NCBI GenBank assembly: GCA_004557075.1
Contig: SFEX01000001.1
Location: forward strand, 184,945-248,944
Length of the DNA: 64,000 nt
Direction: 5' to 3'
Source of the DNA: Clostridiales bacterium
GTDB taxonomy: Bacteria > Bacillota > Clostridia > Oscillospirales > Oscillospiraceae
Positions 16,236 to 25,875 of the stretch are shown here, one piece after another. A model generated the notes under the pieces. It ran no database searches. It saw only the letters and a list, made by a program, of their open reading frames with translations, and was not told where the DNA came from. The first letter of the stretch is position 1; every line of letters begins with the position of its first letter. The position numbers were made by a program, and so were the translations under genes.

Positions 16236-19200
16236 TTATGCTACGAGATCATATGCTCTGAGCATGACGGTTGCCGCCATGCCGCGGTTTGCCGTGCCGT
16301 TGGGAGCGAAGGTTGTGGCGTTCATGCCATTCATGATACCCGCGCTGACGATCGCGTTTACAGCATCAACATAGGGAGCAGCAACCTGATCCGCGTCGGC
16401 AAAGCCGCAGGGCTTCACATCGCCGAAGTCATATTCCGCTACATCTTTCAAGTAGCGATACATGAACGTCGCCATCTGCGCGCGGCTGATGTTCTGATTC
16501 GGGCGGAAGGTATCATCGCCATAGCCCTGAACAACGCCGTTCTCAACGCCCCATGCAACTGCGGTCACATAAGCCTCTGCAATATCTGCCGCATCTGTGA
16601 ACTTAAGCTCTGCATTCTTTACCTCGGGGGAGCCTGCCGCGCGGTAAAGCATGGTTACAAACTGAGCGCGGGTGACGTAGTTGTTCGGGCGGTAAGTGCC
16701 GTCGGGGTAGCCGTTGATGATACCAGCATTGGCTGCGGCCACTATGTAATCGTGGCAGCCGCTGTTTGCAATGTCAGTGAAGGGATCGGCAACGACAGCG
16801 CCTACTACTATATCCGCACGGTCACGGATGCGGATCCTCGGGGCAGGACCGTTAAAGGTGTCGTCATAAGAGGCAAGTCCTGTAGCGCTTATATACTTTC
16901 CTACCGCAAGATCCTTTACCTCGTTATCCTTCGTGATATAGCCGTCTATGAACACACGAGCCGTATTTCCGGCAGCATCCTTGACCATAATGGTCTGGAT
17001 CAGGCCGTTTTCAATCTCAAAGCTGACTACCTCGCCTTTTATCGTGACAAGTGAGCCGAGAACGCTGCCATCGTTTATCTGAGCTGCCGTGACGTTCTTT
17101 GCCTCGACCTTGCCTTCGCCTATCTTCTGGATGGATGTGACCTGAAGCTCCATCTCACCCTGGAAGAAATCGGTCGAGCCGGTAATGCGAACCTTGTCGC
17201 CAACTTTGTAGTTGCCTGCAACGGGGAAGCAGCAGACGCCTGCCGTATCGTCCTGAACGTAGATGCAGTCAAAGAATGCGGTATCCTTATCATAGCCGGA
17301 GGCATTCGATGTTACGATACCCTCGATGGTGTACTTGATGCCGCTCTCGGTCTGCTTCTGTACGGTCGCTATATCCGTGACCTTGACGGGGTTGAGATAC
17401 TGAACAAGGTTTTCGCAGATCTTGTAGTTGGAGTAATTCTTCTCAGAGCCGTTATCGGAAATGGTTGCCTGAACCTCGAAGTTTGACATGAACGCCGCGC
17501 CGGAGACGACTATGAGTCCCTTGCCGGTAAGCTGCTCGCTCGCCATTACCATCAGGCGGTTATCTCCGTCGGCATATGCGTACTTGGGCACACTGTCGCC
17601 GCCGAGTCCGTCGTTATCGGAGTCCTTGGAGTAGGTGCTTGCATGGCCGTAAACAACAGGCGTTACAGTAGAGGGAACTGTGGTAGTTTCTTTTCCGCCG
17701 GCATCTACAACGTAGATGGAAGCGCCGCCGTAGTGACTGAACACCTCTGTGTACAGACGATCGTTGGGATGCTCGGCATCGACCTCAACGCCATCTGTCA
17801 GGAAGCTGTCGCCATAGGTATTGAAGTACAGGCGCTGGGTCTGACCGCCGTTGAGCTCGTTGTCATTGATACCATCGTCGCTGATGCGCAGGCTGGAGCC
17901 GAGAGCCGCAAGCAGCTTATTCTGCTGAGCTGCCATGTGGTCTTCGGCCGGGAAGGTCGCGTAATTCTCATAGTAATCCGACCAGCCCGCCAGAACCACA
18001 GCGCCGCCGGCGTTGTTGAACGCCACGATTGCCGCGATCTCATCATCGGAGTATGTGGCATAGGGATTACGCAAGCTGGTGCCGTCACGGCGGCTGGGTG
18101 CGGTAATGATAAGGGCTTTGTACTTATCATTGCTGCAAGCTGCGATAAGGTCTGCACTGGTCTTGAGCTCAACAGTGCGCACGGAGTAGCCCGCGGCAAG
18201 GTTGCCGAAGTTGCCCATGGAGTCCTTATAGTTACCGGCAACATACTCGTTGTAATGCGAAGCGTCAATGCCGATGTATACAAGCTCGTTGGCATCGAGA
18301 ACGTCAAGATCAATGTCCTTGGTAAAGGTATAGTCCTTGCCGTCCTGAACAAGAACAACAGTGACCGTGATCTTCATGAGCCTTGCCTTGTCGGGGGTAT
18401 ACTTGAAGCTTATGGTCTTATTCTCGCTTGCGCCGACAGTACCAACGTCAGGCTGGGTGCCGATGACCTGACTGCCGTTGGCGGTATAGGTGACGGATTT
18501 GATAACTGCGTCAGTGGATTCGCTGTTAAAGATAGTTGTGCTGATCTCAAGCTCCTCGCCGGTAACGGGTGTGGAGGTGCCGCACTCAACAGAGGAGATG
18601 CCGAGCTTGAGGCTTTCGCCGACCCATACAGGAGCGGTTACGGCAAGGTCACCGTCGCCCTCAGTGACACGGATGTAGTAGTAGCTATACTCGGGATCGA
18701 GGCTGACGGAAAGGTCGCCCTTTGCAAGCTCTGCGGGGTCAGACCATGTGTGTATGGTCTTGCCGGAGTTGACTATTACCTCGACCTTGGAGATGGAATC
18801 GCTGCCGTCAGGATCGGATACCTGAACGCTTATATCAAGCTTATCCGGAATTTCGGTGATGCTGCTGCCGAGCTGCAGACCGTTTACGGTGTAGTACAGC
18901 TCAAGGTTCTTATCCTCTGTCGAGTACAGGCGCATCGCGCGGATCGCCTCATAAATGCCCTCTTCGGTGAAATTATCGGTGAGGATAACGTCACGGGCGT
19001 CGTTTGCGTTGCCCCATTTGCCCTTGTGGTTATCCTGGTTGTTTGTGGGCGCAACATGCCAGCCCTTGTCAAGAGCCATGGTGTAATACTCATAGCTGGG
19101 ATAGTAGCCGCCCGCGCCTATCTGACCCTCGCCGTTGCCGACCTCAACGAGGAAGATTCGGCTGTCGATAACCGCGTCCCAGTAGCTGAAATCGGAAAAT

Positions 19201-21767
19201 GTTCCGAAGGTGGAGCCGGGATGGTTAAACTGGCTGATGGAATCTGCGCCGTCAGCTCTGCTCAGCAGGCTGTAATACGCTTTCATGCCTGCGTCGGCAG
19301 TCTTATTGTTAAGAGTTGTATTATTTCTGGAAACAATGCCAGGGGTATTAAAGGTGTTGATATGGCCGGGGCCGCCGGACCATGTCATCTCAAAGCCCGC
19401 TACAGCAACGAGGTTTCCTGCGTTTTCTTCGTTGAATGCAGCGACCTTGCTCTTGTACTCCGCCCATTTCTGCTGGCTCTGCGCAGTGCCCTTGCTCATG
19501 TCATAGAGAGCATCCTCCGGGTTTGCGTTGCCGGATGCGTCAAAGTAGTTGGAGTGGTCGGTAAATGCCACGAAATCAACATTTGCGCTCTCGGGAAGAT
19601 CCTTGACATAGTCGAGCGCCTGCTGGAGCGTACCGGAACCGTCGGAATATTCGCCGGTGTGGGAGTGGAGCTGGCCGTAGTAGAGCTGGTACTGTGCCTT
19701 GCCGACAGTGAAGTTCCAGCTATAGGACGCGGTCTTACCGTCGTCTCTTGTTACTGTGAGCTCTGCATCTACTCTGCCATCTGCAAAAGGCTCTGCAGGA
19801 GTATAGGTAACAGTGCCTACTCCGTTAGCAAAGGCATATTCTGCCTTGACCTCTTTGCCGTTAAGCTTGAGAGTTGCGCTTGCGTTCTCGCCCGCGTTTA
19901 TTACGACGGCCTTGATGGTGGGCTGCTTATCGTCGCCCGTTTCGCTTCCCTTTGCGGGGGTCACGCTGTCAATGACAGGTTCATCCTTAACGGTAACATC
20001 GACACTTGCTGTGAATGCAACGTCTTTTTTATCCTTACAACTTACGGTAATGCTTATCTTCTCGCCGGTTACTATATCGGCAGGTACGGTGTAGGAACCG
20101 TTTTTATTTGCTGCAATTTCCGTTCCGTTTACCTTGACCGTTGTTTCGGCAACGCCGAATGGTGCGTCAACATCAAAGCTGAATGTATATGCCTGGCCGA
20201 GATATGCGTCCGCAAGGTCGCCGAAGATGATTTCGGGTTTGTTAACAACGCCGCCGATTATGTCAGAAGCGTCGTTTGCAACCGGGTAGAAATAGAACGA
20301 ATAAATGGTGTAGTCCGTTACATTATACATCGAGTAGCTCTTGTAGGAGTCTGCATAGTACTCAAGCCACTGACTGTATTTGCCGTTAAACTTGGCGGTG
20401 CGGCTCTCCATTTCCCATCCGCCGACGCCGCCGCTGCAGGTGCGAACCGTCCAGTCGGCGTCCTCGCTGGCTTCGGGGGTATAGAAAGCGTTATTGCCGG
20501 TGCCGTTTGAGCACAGGTAGCCGAATGTATCGTTCTTAAAGCGGAAATAGTCTCCGTTTTTCTCAACGGTGAATACGACTGCGCCGTTTGCGGCGGTAGC
20601 CTTGCCGGCGGCGATCTCGGCGGCGGCATTTGTTATAGCCGGGCTGTCGGTATTATCGTCCTGAAGCGCAAGCACTCCCTGAGAGCTCTGGTTGTAGATG
20701 AATATCTTATCGCCCTCTGCAGGGAGATCGGTATCGGGCGTCGGCTCTTCAGGCTCTTCAACTATCAGATAGAACTGCTGAGCAAAAAGAGCTTCATTAT
20801 TGCCTATTGAATAGTATGAGCTCCAGTTGCCTTTATCCTTATACCATTCAATATAGTTGCTTCTTTCAACATTCTTTATGTAGAAGCAGCCCTCGGTAGC
20901 TGCTACGCTGATTTCCCATGCAGTATTGACATCATCGAGAGGCATGCTTGAAAATTCTTTACCCATCGAGAGCTTTTTGCCTTCTGCAGTTGAGAAAGTA
21001 ACGTTCTTGTCCTCGTTGACGCCGATTGTCCACACTTCGGTATCCTTATAGCCGCTTAGCTTCTCATCCTTCAGTTGAACATCTACGCCGCTGTTATAGT
21101 AGCCGGAATAAGCAGAGGACAGCGCCTTGTTATTCGCAGGGTTGAAGATCACTACCTGCGCACCGTCCGTAAGCTCCGCAAGGTCGGTAACGATATGATT
21201 TACCGGTTTTTCGCCGACCTTATAGATGCTGATAGCCTTCTGGCTCGCAGAGGCATAGCACGCAAAGAGGGGCGTCCCGTTGTTCGGGTTATACTGCATT
21301 ACGTTCCGATTACTGCTGGCCTTAGCGATAATCGAAGCGGTTCCGTCAGCAGCGATTTCTATCACCCAAGAGGAATTGGCGGATTTTGCTTTCTCGGTCT
21401 TGAGGTGATTAGCGCTTGACGAAGCGGCATACAGGTATCCGCCTCCCGTGGAGAAGGCATAGCTGCCCTCAGCAGTGCCCTGCTCAAGCGTAAGAATTTG
21501 TACGTTTTCGCTGAGAGCTGCCTGCGTACCCGATTTGCTTATGGGCACAGCTTCCCGGTTGTTCGTCTTCTGGTTCGTGCCAAGAGCATAGTCAAAGTCC
21601 TTGGCGACGATTGCTATTTCATCGCCTACTGAGAGCTTTGTCACATCGGTGACCAGTTCAGCATTAACTGCCGTCGGTGCCGCAAATGCGGCCGTTGGCA
21701 GAAGCGTGATCAGCATCACCAGAACCAGCAGACCCGCAAGCAGTCTGCTTCGCTTACTCGTTTTCAT
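16236..21767 (-). CDS. S-layer-anchored PHP/CehA-type metallohydrolase, 1843 residues
   Basis: The secreted protein has a signal peptide (residues 1-29, ending AAFAA) and a long beta-rich lectin-like region to about residue 690. A PHP metallohydrolase core of CehA/McbA type spans roughly 695-965 (QLHSHTGEYSDG, AFTDHS, late NNQDNHKG). A GATase-like fold follows (about 1160-1455), then an OB-fold-like region (1460-1655) and three SLH repeats at the C terminus. It is probably a cell-surface phosphodiesterase or nuclease bound to secondary wall polymer. The substrate is unknown. The ATG at 21767 starts the signal peptide; its AGGAGG lies 12 bases away, and a six-codon ORF starting six bases after the SD overlaps the true start. 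Confidence 0.85.
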   Translation of the reverse strand: MKTSKRSRLLAGLLVLVMLITLLPTAAFAAPTAVNAELVTDVTKLSVGDEIAIVAKDFDYALGTNQKTNNREAVPISKSGTQAALSENVQILTLEQGTAEGSYAFSTGGGYLYAASSSANHLKTEKAKSANSSWVIEIAADGTASIIAKASSNRNVMQYNPNNGTPLFACYASASQKAISIYKVGEKPVNHIVTDLAELTDGAQVVIFNPANNKALSSAYSGYYNSGVDVQLKDEKLSGYKDTEVWTIGVNEDKNVTFSTAEGKKLSMGKEFSSMPLDDVNTAWEISVAATEGCFYIKNVERSNYIEWYKDKGNWSSYYSIGNNEALFAQQFYLIVEEPEEPTPDTDLPAEGDKIFIYNQSSQGVLALQDDNTDSPAITNAAAEIAAGKATAANGAVVFTVEKNGDYFRFKNDTFGYLCSNGTGNNAFYTPEASEDADWTVRTCSGGVGGWEMESRTAKFNGKYSQWLEYYADSYKSYSMYNVTDYTIYSFYFYPVANDASDIIGGVVNKPEIIFGDLADAYLGQAYTFSFDVDAPFGVAETTVKVNGTEIAANKNGSYTVPADIVTGEKISITVSCKDKKDVAFTASVDVTVKDEPVIDSVTPAKGSETGDDKQPTIKAVVINAGENASATLKLNGKEVKAEYAFANGVGTVTYTPAEPFADGRVDAELTVTRDDGKTASYSWNFTVGKAQYQLYYGQLHSHTGEYSDGSGTLQQALDYVKDLPESANVDFVAFTDHSNYFDASGNANPEDALYDMSKGTAQSQQKWAEYKSKVAAFNEENAGNLVAVAGFEMTWSGGPGHINTFNTPGIVSRNNTTLNNKTADAGMKAYYSLLSRADGADSISQFNHPGSTFGTFSDFSYWDAVIDSRIFLVEVGNGEGQIGAGGYYPSYEYYTMALDKGWHVAPTNNQDNHKGKWGNANDARDVILTDNFTEEGIYEAIRAMRLYSTEDKNLELYYTVNGLQLGSSITEIPDKLDISVQVSDPDGSDSISKVEVIVNSGKTIHTWSDPAELAKGDLSVSLDPEYSYYYIRVTEGDGDLAVTAPVWVGESLKLGISSVECGTSTPVTGEELEISTTIFNSESTDAVIKSVTYTANGSQVIGTQPDVGTVGASENKTISFKYTPDKARLMKITVTVVLVQDGKDYTFTKDIDLDVLDANELVYIGIDASHYNEYVAGNYKDSMGNFGNLAAGYSVRTVELKTSADLIAACSNDKYKALIITAPSRRDGTSLRNPYATYSDDEIAAIVAFNNAGGAVVLAGWSDYYENYATFPAEDHMAAQQNKLLAALGSSLRISDDGINDNELNGGQTQRLYFNTYGDSFLTDGVEVDAEHPNDRLYTEVFSHYGGASIYVVDAGGKETTTVPSTVTPVVYGHASTYSKDSDNDGLGGDSVPKYAYADGDNRLMVMASEQLTGKGLIVVSGAAFMSNFEVQATISDNGSEKNYSNYKICENLVQYLNPVKVTDIATVQKQTESGIKYTIEGIVTSNASGYDKDTAFFDCIYVQDDTAGVCCFPVAGNYKVGDKVRITGSTDFFQGEMELQVTSIQKIGEGKVEAKNVTAAQINDGSVLGSLVTIKGEVVSFEIENGLIQTIMVKDAAGNTARVFIDGYITKDNEVKDLAVGKYISATGLASYDDTFNGPAPRIRIRDRADIVVGAVVADPFTDIANSGCHDYIVAAANAGIINGYPDGTYRPNNYVTRAQFVTMLYRAAGSPEVKNAELKFTDAADIAEAYVTAVAWGVENGVVQGYGDDTFRPNQNISRAQMATFMYRYLKDVAEYDFGDVKPCGFADADQVAAPYVDAVNAIVSAGIMNGMNATTFAPNGTANRGMAATVMLRAYDLVA

Positions 21768-21915
21768 ATAACATTTTAACCTCCTAAAATTATTTTGCTG
21801 TGTTAAAAATTCTATCATGTTTGCGCTCTTTCCGCCAGTGTATTTATTGATTATATGGCAAATTCGGAACATTTTGTGCATATTATCAATATTGCGCTCG
21901 AATATTTTGTGTTTC

Positions 21916-21944
21916 TTGACAAAACAGCGGAGAATTGCTATTCT
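21916..21944 (+). promoter_or_regulatory. Promoter of the YibE/F gene
   Basis: A perfect TTGACA and a TATTCT lie 17 bases apart in the divergent gap. The remaining part of this 209-base AT-rich gap must also hold the promoter of the SLH gene, which I cannot place confidently. Confidence 0.5.
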
Positions 21945-21976
21945 GAAAAAAACGCGATTGGAAGGGTTCAGCATAA

Positions 21977-23146
21977 ATGAAGGCATTTATCAATAATAAT
22001 AAACGAACGATAGCCGTTTTGCTTGCAGCCGTTGTTATTTTTGTCGCTGCGCGCATATGGGTATCGCCGGCATCAGGCGAAGATACCGGCACCCAGCCGG
22101 AAGAATACGCCGAGTATGACACTGGAACCGTACTTGAGATATTATCCGACAGCACCGAGGCCGATGATGCCGCCGACGGAGCCTACAGAGGAGATCAGCT
22201 CATGCTCGTCGAGATTACATCCGGTAGATACGAGGGCGAAACGATGCAGGTATATAACTATGTCGGCCCTCTATACGGCGCGCCGCTGAAGGTCGGCGAC
22301 AGCGCCGTGCTCATAGTCTCAACCTATGCCGACGGCAGTCACACGGCAACTGTTTACGAATTTAACAGGCTCCTTGCGCTTGCCGCGATTATTGCTCTTT
22401 TTGTTATCGCGACGGTTCTTGTCGGCGGGAAAACCGGTGCAAAATCGCTTATCAGTCTGGTTATAACGCTTATCTGCATCTTTTTGATACTCCTGCCTAT
22501 GCTGATGAAGGGCTTCCCCACCCTGCTGACCGTATTCCTGATTTGCGCCTATGTCGCCGTAGTCTCCTTCACTATTCTCGGCGGAGTGAGCAGGAAAACG
22601 CTCTGCGCATCGCTTGCAACGATATGCGGAATCGCGGTCGCGCTGCTTTTCGGCCTTGCGGCTCAGGCTCTTGCACGCATCGACGGGCTCAGGCTTGCCG
22701 ATGTTGAGCCTTTGCTTCAGCTCAGGCAGACTGGAACGCCCATCGGACTGCGCTATCTGCTTGTAGGCGGAATTGTCATAAGCGCTTTGGGCGCTGTTAT
22801 GGACGTGGCTATGAGCATTGCATCAGCCATAAGCGAAATCCATAGCGTCAATCCCACGCTTTCAACTAAAGAGCTGTTCAGATCCGGTATGAACATAGGC
22901 CGCGACATGGTCGGCACAATGACGAACACGCTCATCCTCGCTTTCCTCGGCAGCAGCTTTGTCATTGTGATTTATCTATACTCGATCGGCTTGCAGCCCT
23001 ACCAGCTTCTCAGCTCCTCCTACTTTGCCATAGAGGTCATAAGCGGCATATCCAGCAGCATCGGCGTAATAATTTCCGTACCGCTTACGGCGCTTATCAG
23101 CGCATACGTTCATGGGTGGCAAAAAGCTATTAAAAAAATAAGATAA
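21977..23146 (+). CDS. YibE/F family multipass membrane protein
   Basis: The 389-residue protein has an N-terminal membrane helix and an extracytoplasmic beta-rich domain (about 35-125) with the TGTVLEI and GDSAVL patterns of this family. About eight membrane segments follow. YibE/F proteins are widespread in Firmicutes and their function is not established, although a transport role has been proposed. It is monocistronic, divergent from the SLH gene, and closed by a strong terminator. Confidence 0.85.
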   Translation: MKAFINNNKRTIAVLLAAVVIFVAARIWVSPASGEDTGTQPEEYAEYDTGTVLEILSDSTEADDAADGAYRGDQLMLVEITSGRYEGETMQVYNYVGPLYGAPLKVGDSAVLIVSTYADGSHTATVYEFNRLLALAAIIALFVIATVLVGGKTGAKSLISLVITLICIFLILLPMLMKGFPTLLTVFLICAYVAVVSFTILGGVSRKTLCASLATICGIAVALLFGLAAQALARIDGLRLADVEPLLQLRQTGTPIGLRYLLVGGIVISALGAVMDVAMSIASAISEIHSVNPTLSTKELFRSGMNIGRDMVGTMTNTLILAFLGSSFVIVIYLYSIGLQPYQLLSSSYFAIEVISGISSSIGVIISVPLTALISAYVHGWQKAIKKIR

Positions 23147-23148
23147 TG

Positions 23149-23179
23149 AAAAAGCACTTGCCGAAGCAAGTGCTTTTTT
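23149..23179 (+). terminator. Terminator after the YibE/F gene
   Basis: AAAAAGCACTTGC-CGAA-GCAAGTGC is followed by six T residues, starting two bases after the stop. Confidence 0.9.
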
Positions 23180-23238
23180 ATGCGAAAGAGCGACCAAACG
23201 GTGTATAAGTGGGGGTAAAAACGACCAAAAGTAGTGTG

Positions 23239-23652
23239 CTATTTCGCTGCTACCCACCAGCCCGCGCCATCGCGGTATCCGTTGCGCTCCATAAACGGTT
23301 TGATAATATAGTGCAGCCCTATCCCGCTGGTTGCATAAGCAGTACCTTTCGTCTGATTTTCTTCTTCCAAACGACGAATGATTTCTGCGTATAGTTCTTT
23401 CTCCAGTGCCCACCACGCATCGTGTTCCGCTTTGATGCGGGAGTTGGTTTCTTCGTCATTATCCGGGTCATCTATATCATGTCCGAGCCAACCAGTCTTA
23501 TTGGCAACCGCCGCCATTATGGCTGCTATTGCATCGTCTGTATTGTATCGCGTGAGCATTTCTCGCATAGTGTCTGGAGTGTAACCTTTAAGCGGCTCGG
23601 ACGCCATAATGGCGATTTCTGCATAGTTATCTGGTAATTTGATCTCGGCCAT
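23239..23652 (-). CDS. Unrecognised 137-residue protein of the accessory island
   Basis: I do not recognise this protein. It is acidic (DDPDNDEE stretch), lacks membrane segments, and ends in an aromatic-rich tail (DGAGWWVAAK). GAAGGG nine bases before the ATG gives a weak SD. It starts five bases after the stop of the equally unknown gene 23658-24098, so the two form a unit. Both lie among fragments of mobile elements; cargo of a decayed integrative element or phage is the best guess. Confidence 0.55.
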   Translation of the reverse strand: MAEIKLPDNYAEIAIMASEPLKGYTPDTMREMLTRYNTDDAIAAIMAAVANKTGWLGHDIDDPDNDEETNSRIKAEHDAWWALEKELYAEIIRRLEEENQTKGTAYATSGIGLHYIIKPFMERNGYRDGAGWWVAAK

Positions 23653-23657
23653 TGCTA

Positions 23658-24098
23658 TTAACCCTTCAAAAATTCCGATGCCCAGCGCACATCGACCAAA
23701 GCGTCTTTGTCGCCCACGGCCTCAAGCCGTTCTGCGAAATCGCGCTTGATTTCTTCGTACATCTCTACCGGCACTTCTGCGCTCAACGGCTTGTCACCGA
23801 TGAACTCCAGAATGTATTTGCCGCCTGCCACCAAGAAATACACCGCGCTAATGTTTGCGTCTGGCACTTGCTTACTTGCGTTGAAGTAGTAAATCAGCTT
23901 GATGATCTCAATTACGCGGTCGTCCAGCTTTTGATCGAAGATAATGGCCTTCTCTCGCAGTGCGTTCTGATCGGTGACGATGCGCTTGCGGTATCCGGGC
24001 ATCTCCAGATTGATCTTCTTTTCTGCCTCGTTCATGGTCGCCAGTGTTTCTTCCACGGATTCCTCATCTACGAAATAGACCATCACTTGGTTGGTCAT
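23658..24098 (-). CDS. Unrecognised 146-residue protein, upstream region lost
   Basis: I do not recognise this protein. It is soluble, charged and helical, with a short central hydrophobic strand (ISAVYFLVAGGKY). Its start codon is directly at the border of a D5-primase fragment read in the opposite direction, and no SD precedes the ATG or the next in-frame ATG. The native promoter and ribosome binding site therefore seem to have been replaced by a recombination junction near 24098. The gene may now be silent. Confidence 0.5.
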   Translation of the reverse strand: MTNQVMVYFVDEESVEETLATMNEAEKKINLEMPGYRKRIVTDQNALREKAIIFDQKLDDRVIEIIKLIYYFNASKQVPDANISAVYFLVAGGKYILEFIGDKPLSAEVPVEMYEEIKRDFAERLEAVGDKDALVDVRWASEFLKG

Positions 24099-24196
24099 AT
24101 GTGGAGGCCCTCATCATTGCCTATGGAGATGGCCGGAACGGAAAGAGCACTTTCTGGAATGCGGTGTCCCGCGTGCTCGGCTTATATAGCGGCAAC
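24098..24196 (+). pseudogene. Fragment of a phage/plasmid D5-type primase helicase
   Basis: Only 33 codons match: ALIIAYGDGRNGKSTFWN followed by a VLGLYSG segment. This is the Walker A region of D5/poxvirus-type primase-helicases carried by phages and integrative elements. Both flanks diverge abruptly, so it is an internal fragment left by recombination, not a gene. Confidence 0.75.
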
Positions 24197-24407
24197 AACG
24201 GCTTACAACGCGTGGAAGGAAAGCAAGGCTAATGGGCTGGAAATCATCGAATGCAGGGATTTGCCGTGGGAGAAAGATTTTCAGGATTTCATTGGAACCC
24301 TCCGCGAGGCAAAAATTGAAGCAATTCTAGTAACCGATTCTGCTTTAAGCAGCAAAAGATATACCCACCTCTTCGAAGAAGCCGGGTGCATAATAGTAGG
24401 GCCTCGG

Positions 24408-25811
24408 ATGTTCGTTCGTCATGAAAAACGCTCTACCGGAATTGAAAACGTAACAGGCACCAGCACCAAACACCGCGAGGGCTTCAAACGCATGGTCGCG
24501 GATGCGCTGGCCGGAAAAATCGACCTCATAGTGACCAAGAGCGTCAGCCGGTTTGCCCGGAACACGGTGGACAGTCTGACCACCATCCGCCAGCTCAAGG
24601 AAAACGGCATCGAGTGCTATTTTGAGAAGGAGAACATCTGGACGTTTGACGGGAAGGGCGAGCTGCTCCTGACCATCATGTCCTCGCTGGCGCAGGAGGA
24701 AAGCCGGAGCATTTCTGAAAACTGCACCTGGGGCCAGCGGAAGCGCTTTGCGGACGGCAAGGTCACGGTACCGTTTAACCGGTTCCTCGGCTACGACCGT
24801 GGGCCGGATGGCAATCTGGTGGTCAACCGAGAGCAGGCAGCCATTGTTCAGCGCATCTACGCTATGTTCCTTCAGGGCATGACCTACAACGGCATCGCCC
24901 AGCAGCTCACAGCGGATGGCATCCCGTCACCCGGAGGCAAGCCCAAATGGAACACCTCGGCGGTCAAGAGCATCCTGTCAAATGAGAAATACAAGGGCTG
25001 CGCTCTGCTACAAAAGACCTATACCATCGATTACCTGACAAAGAAAAAGAAAGTCAATGAGGGCGAAATCCCGCAATACTATGTGGAGGACAACCATGAG
25101 GCCATCATCGACCCGGATACCTTCGAGATGGTTCAGCGGGAGATGGAGAAGCGCGGCAAAGGCCGGAAGTACCACAGCGGCGTCCATACCTTCTCCAGCA
25201 AAATCCGCTGCGGTGAGTGTGGCAGCTGGTACGGCTCAAAGGTGTGGCACTCCAACAGCAAGTACCGGAAGTTCATCTGGCAGTGCAATCACAAATTCGA
25301 TGGAGCCCACCATTGCAGCACACCGCACCTGACCGATGACATCATCCAGCAGGCATTCCTGTCAGCAGCAAATAAGCTGCTGGCCACCAAGGATACGGTC
25401 ATCGCGGATGGCCGGGAGATGATAGCCCTGCTCTTTGACACCACCGACTTGGAGCGGGAGCAGGAAGAACTCCAGCAAGAGACGCAGGTGGTCTCCGATA
25501 TGGTTCAGCAGTGCATCTACGAAAATGCCCACGTTGCCCTCGATCAGACCGAGTACCAGAAACGCTACGACAGCCTGACCGAGCGTTTCGAGAAGGCCAA
25601 GGCCCGACTGGATGCGGTCACAGAAGAAATCCATCAGATGCAGACCCAGCGGGCCAGCATTGAAGATTTCCTGAGCGCCTTTGCCGCCATACCGGATGAG
25701 CTTACCGAGTTCACGCTGGAAAGCTGGCATGGGCTGGTGGACTATGGCACCGTCTACGCTGATGACGACATCCGTTTCACATTCAAAAACGGACAGGAAA
25801 TCCAAACTTAA
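24408..25811 (+). pseudogene. Large serine recombinase lacking its catalytic N terminus
   Basis: From about 24456 the frame matches large serine recombinases: TSVS-like region (GTSTKHREGF, IVTKSVSRFARN), recombinase domain, a C4-type zinc ribbon (CGECG...CNHK...HHC) and a coiled coil. The usual N-terminal YCRVST segment with the nucleophilic Ser is missing. Instead the open frame continues upstream to about 24199 through a sequence I cannot identify. Without the catalytic Ser it should not recombine DNA. The first usable ATG in the known part is 24408, with only a weak SD. The high CTG and CGG content differs from most neighbours. Confidence 0.8.
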
Positions 25812-25827
25812 GTCCATAAACAGAAAC

Positions 25828-25869
25828 TAGCTCCTCATCACTGGAACATCATCCGGTGACGAGGAGCTA
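25828..25869 (+). terminator. Long hairpin after the recombinase
   Basis: TAGCTCCTC pairs with GAGGAGCTA, and the stem continues through TCAC/GTGA after one mismatch. It lies between the convergent recombinase and gluzincin genes and has only a weak T tract. Confidence 0.6.
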
Positions 25870-25875
25870 TTATCC

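Noticed and set aside
17643..20510. A 955-codon open frame on the plus strand opposite the PHP-SLH gene
   Set aside because: It lacks an SD and known domains; the minus strand codes a coherent secreted protein.
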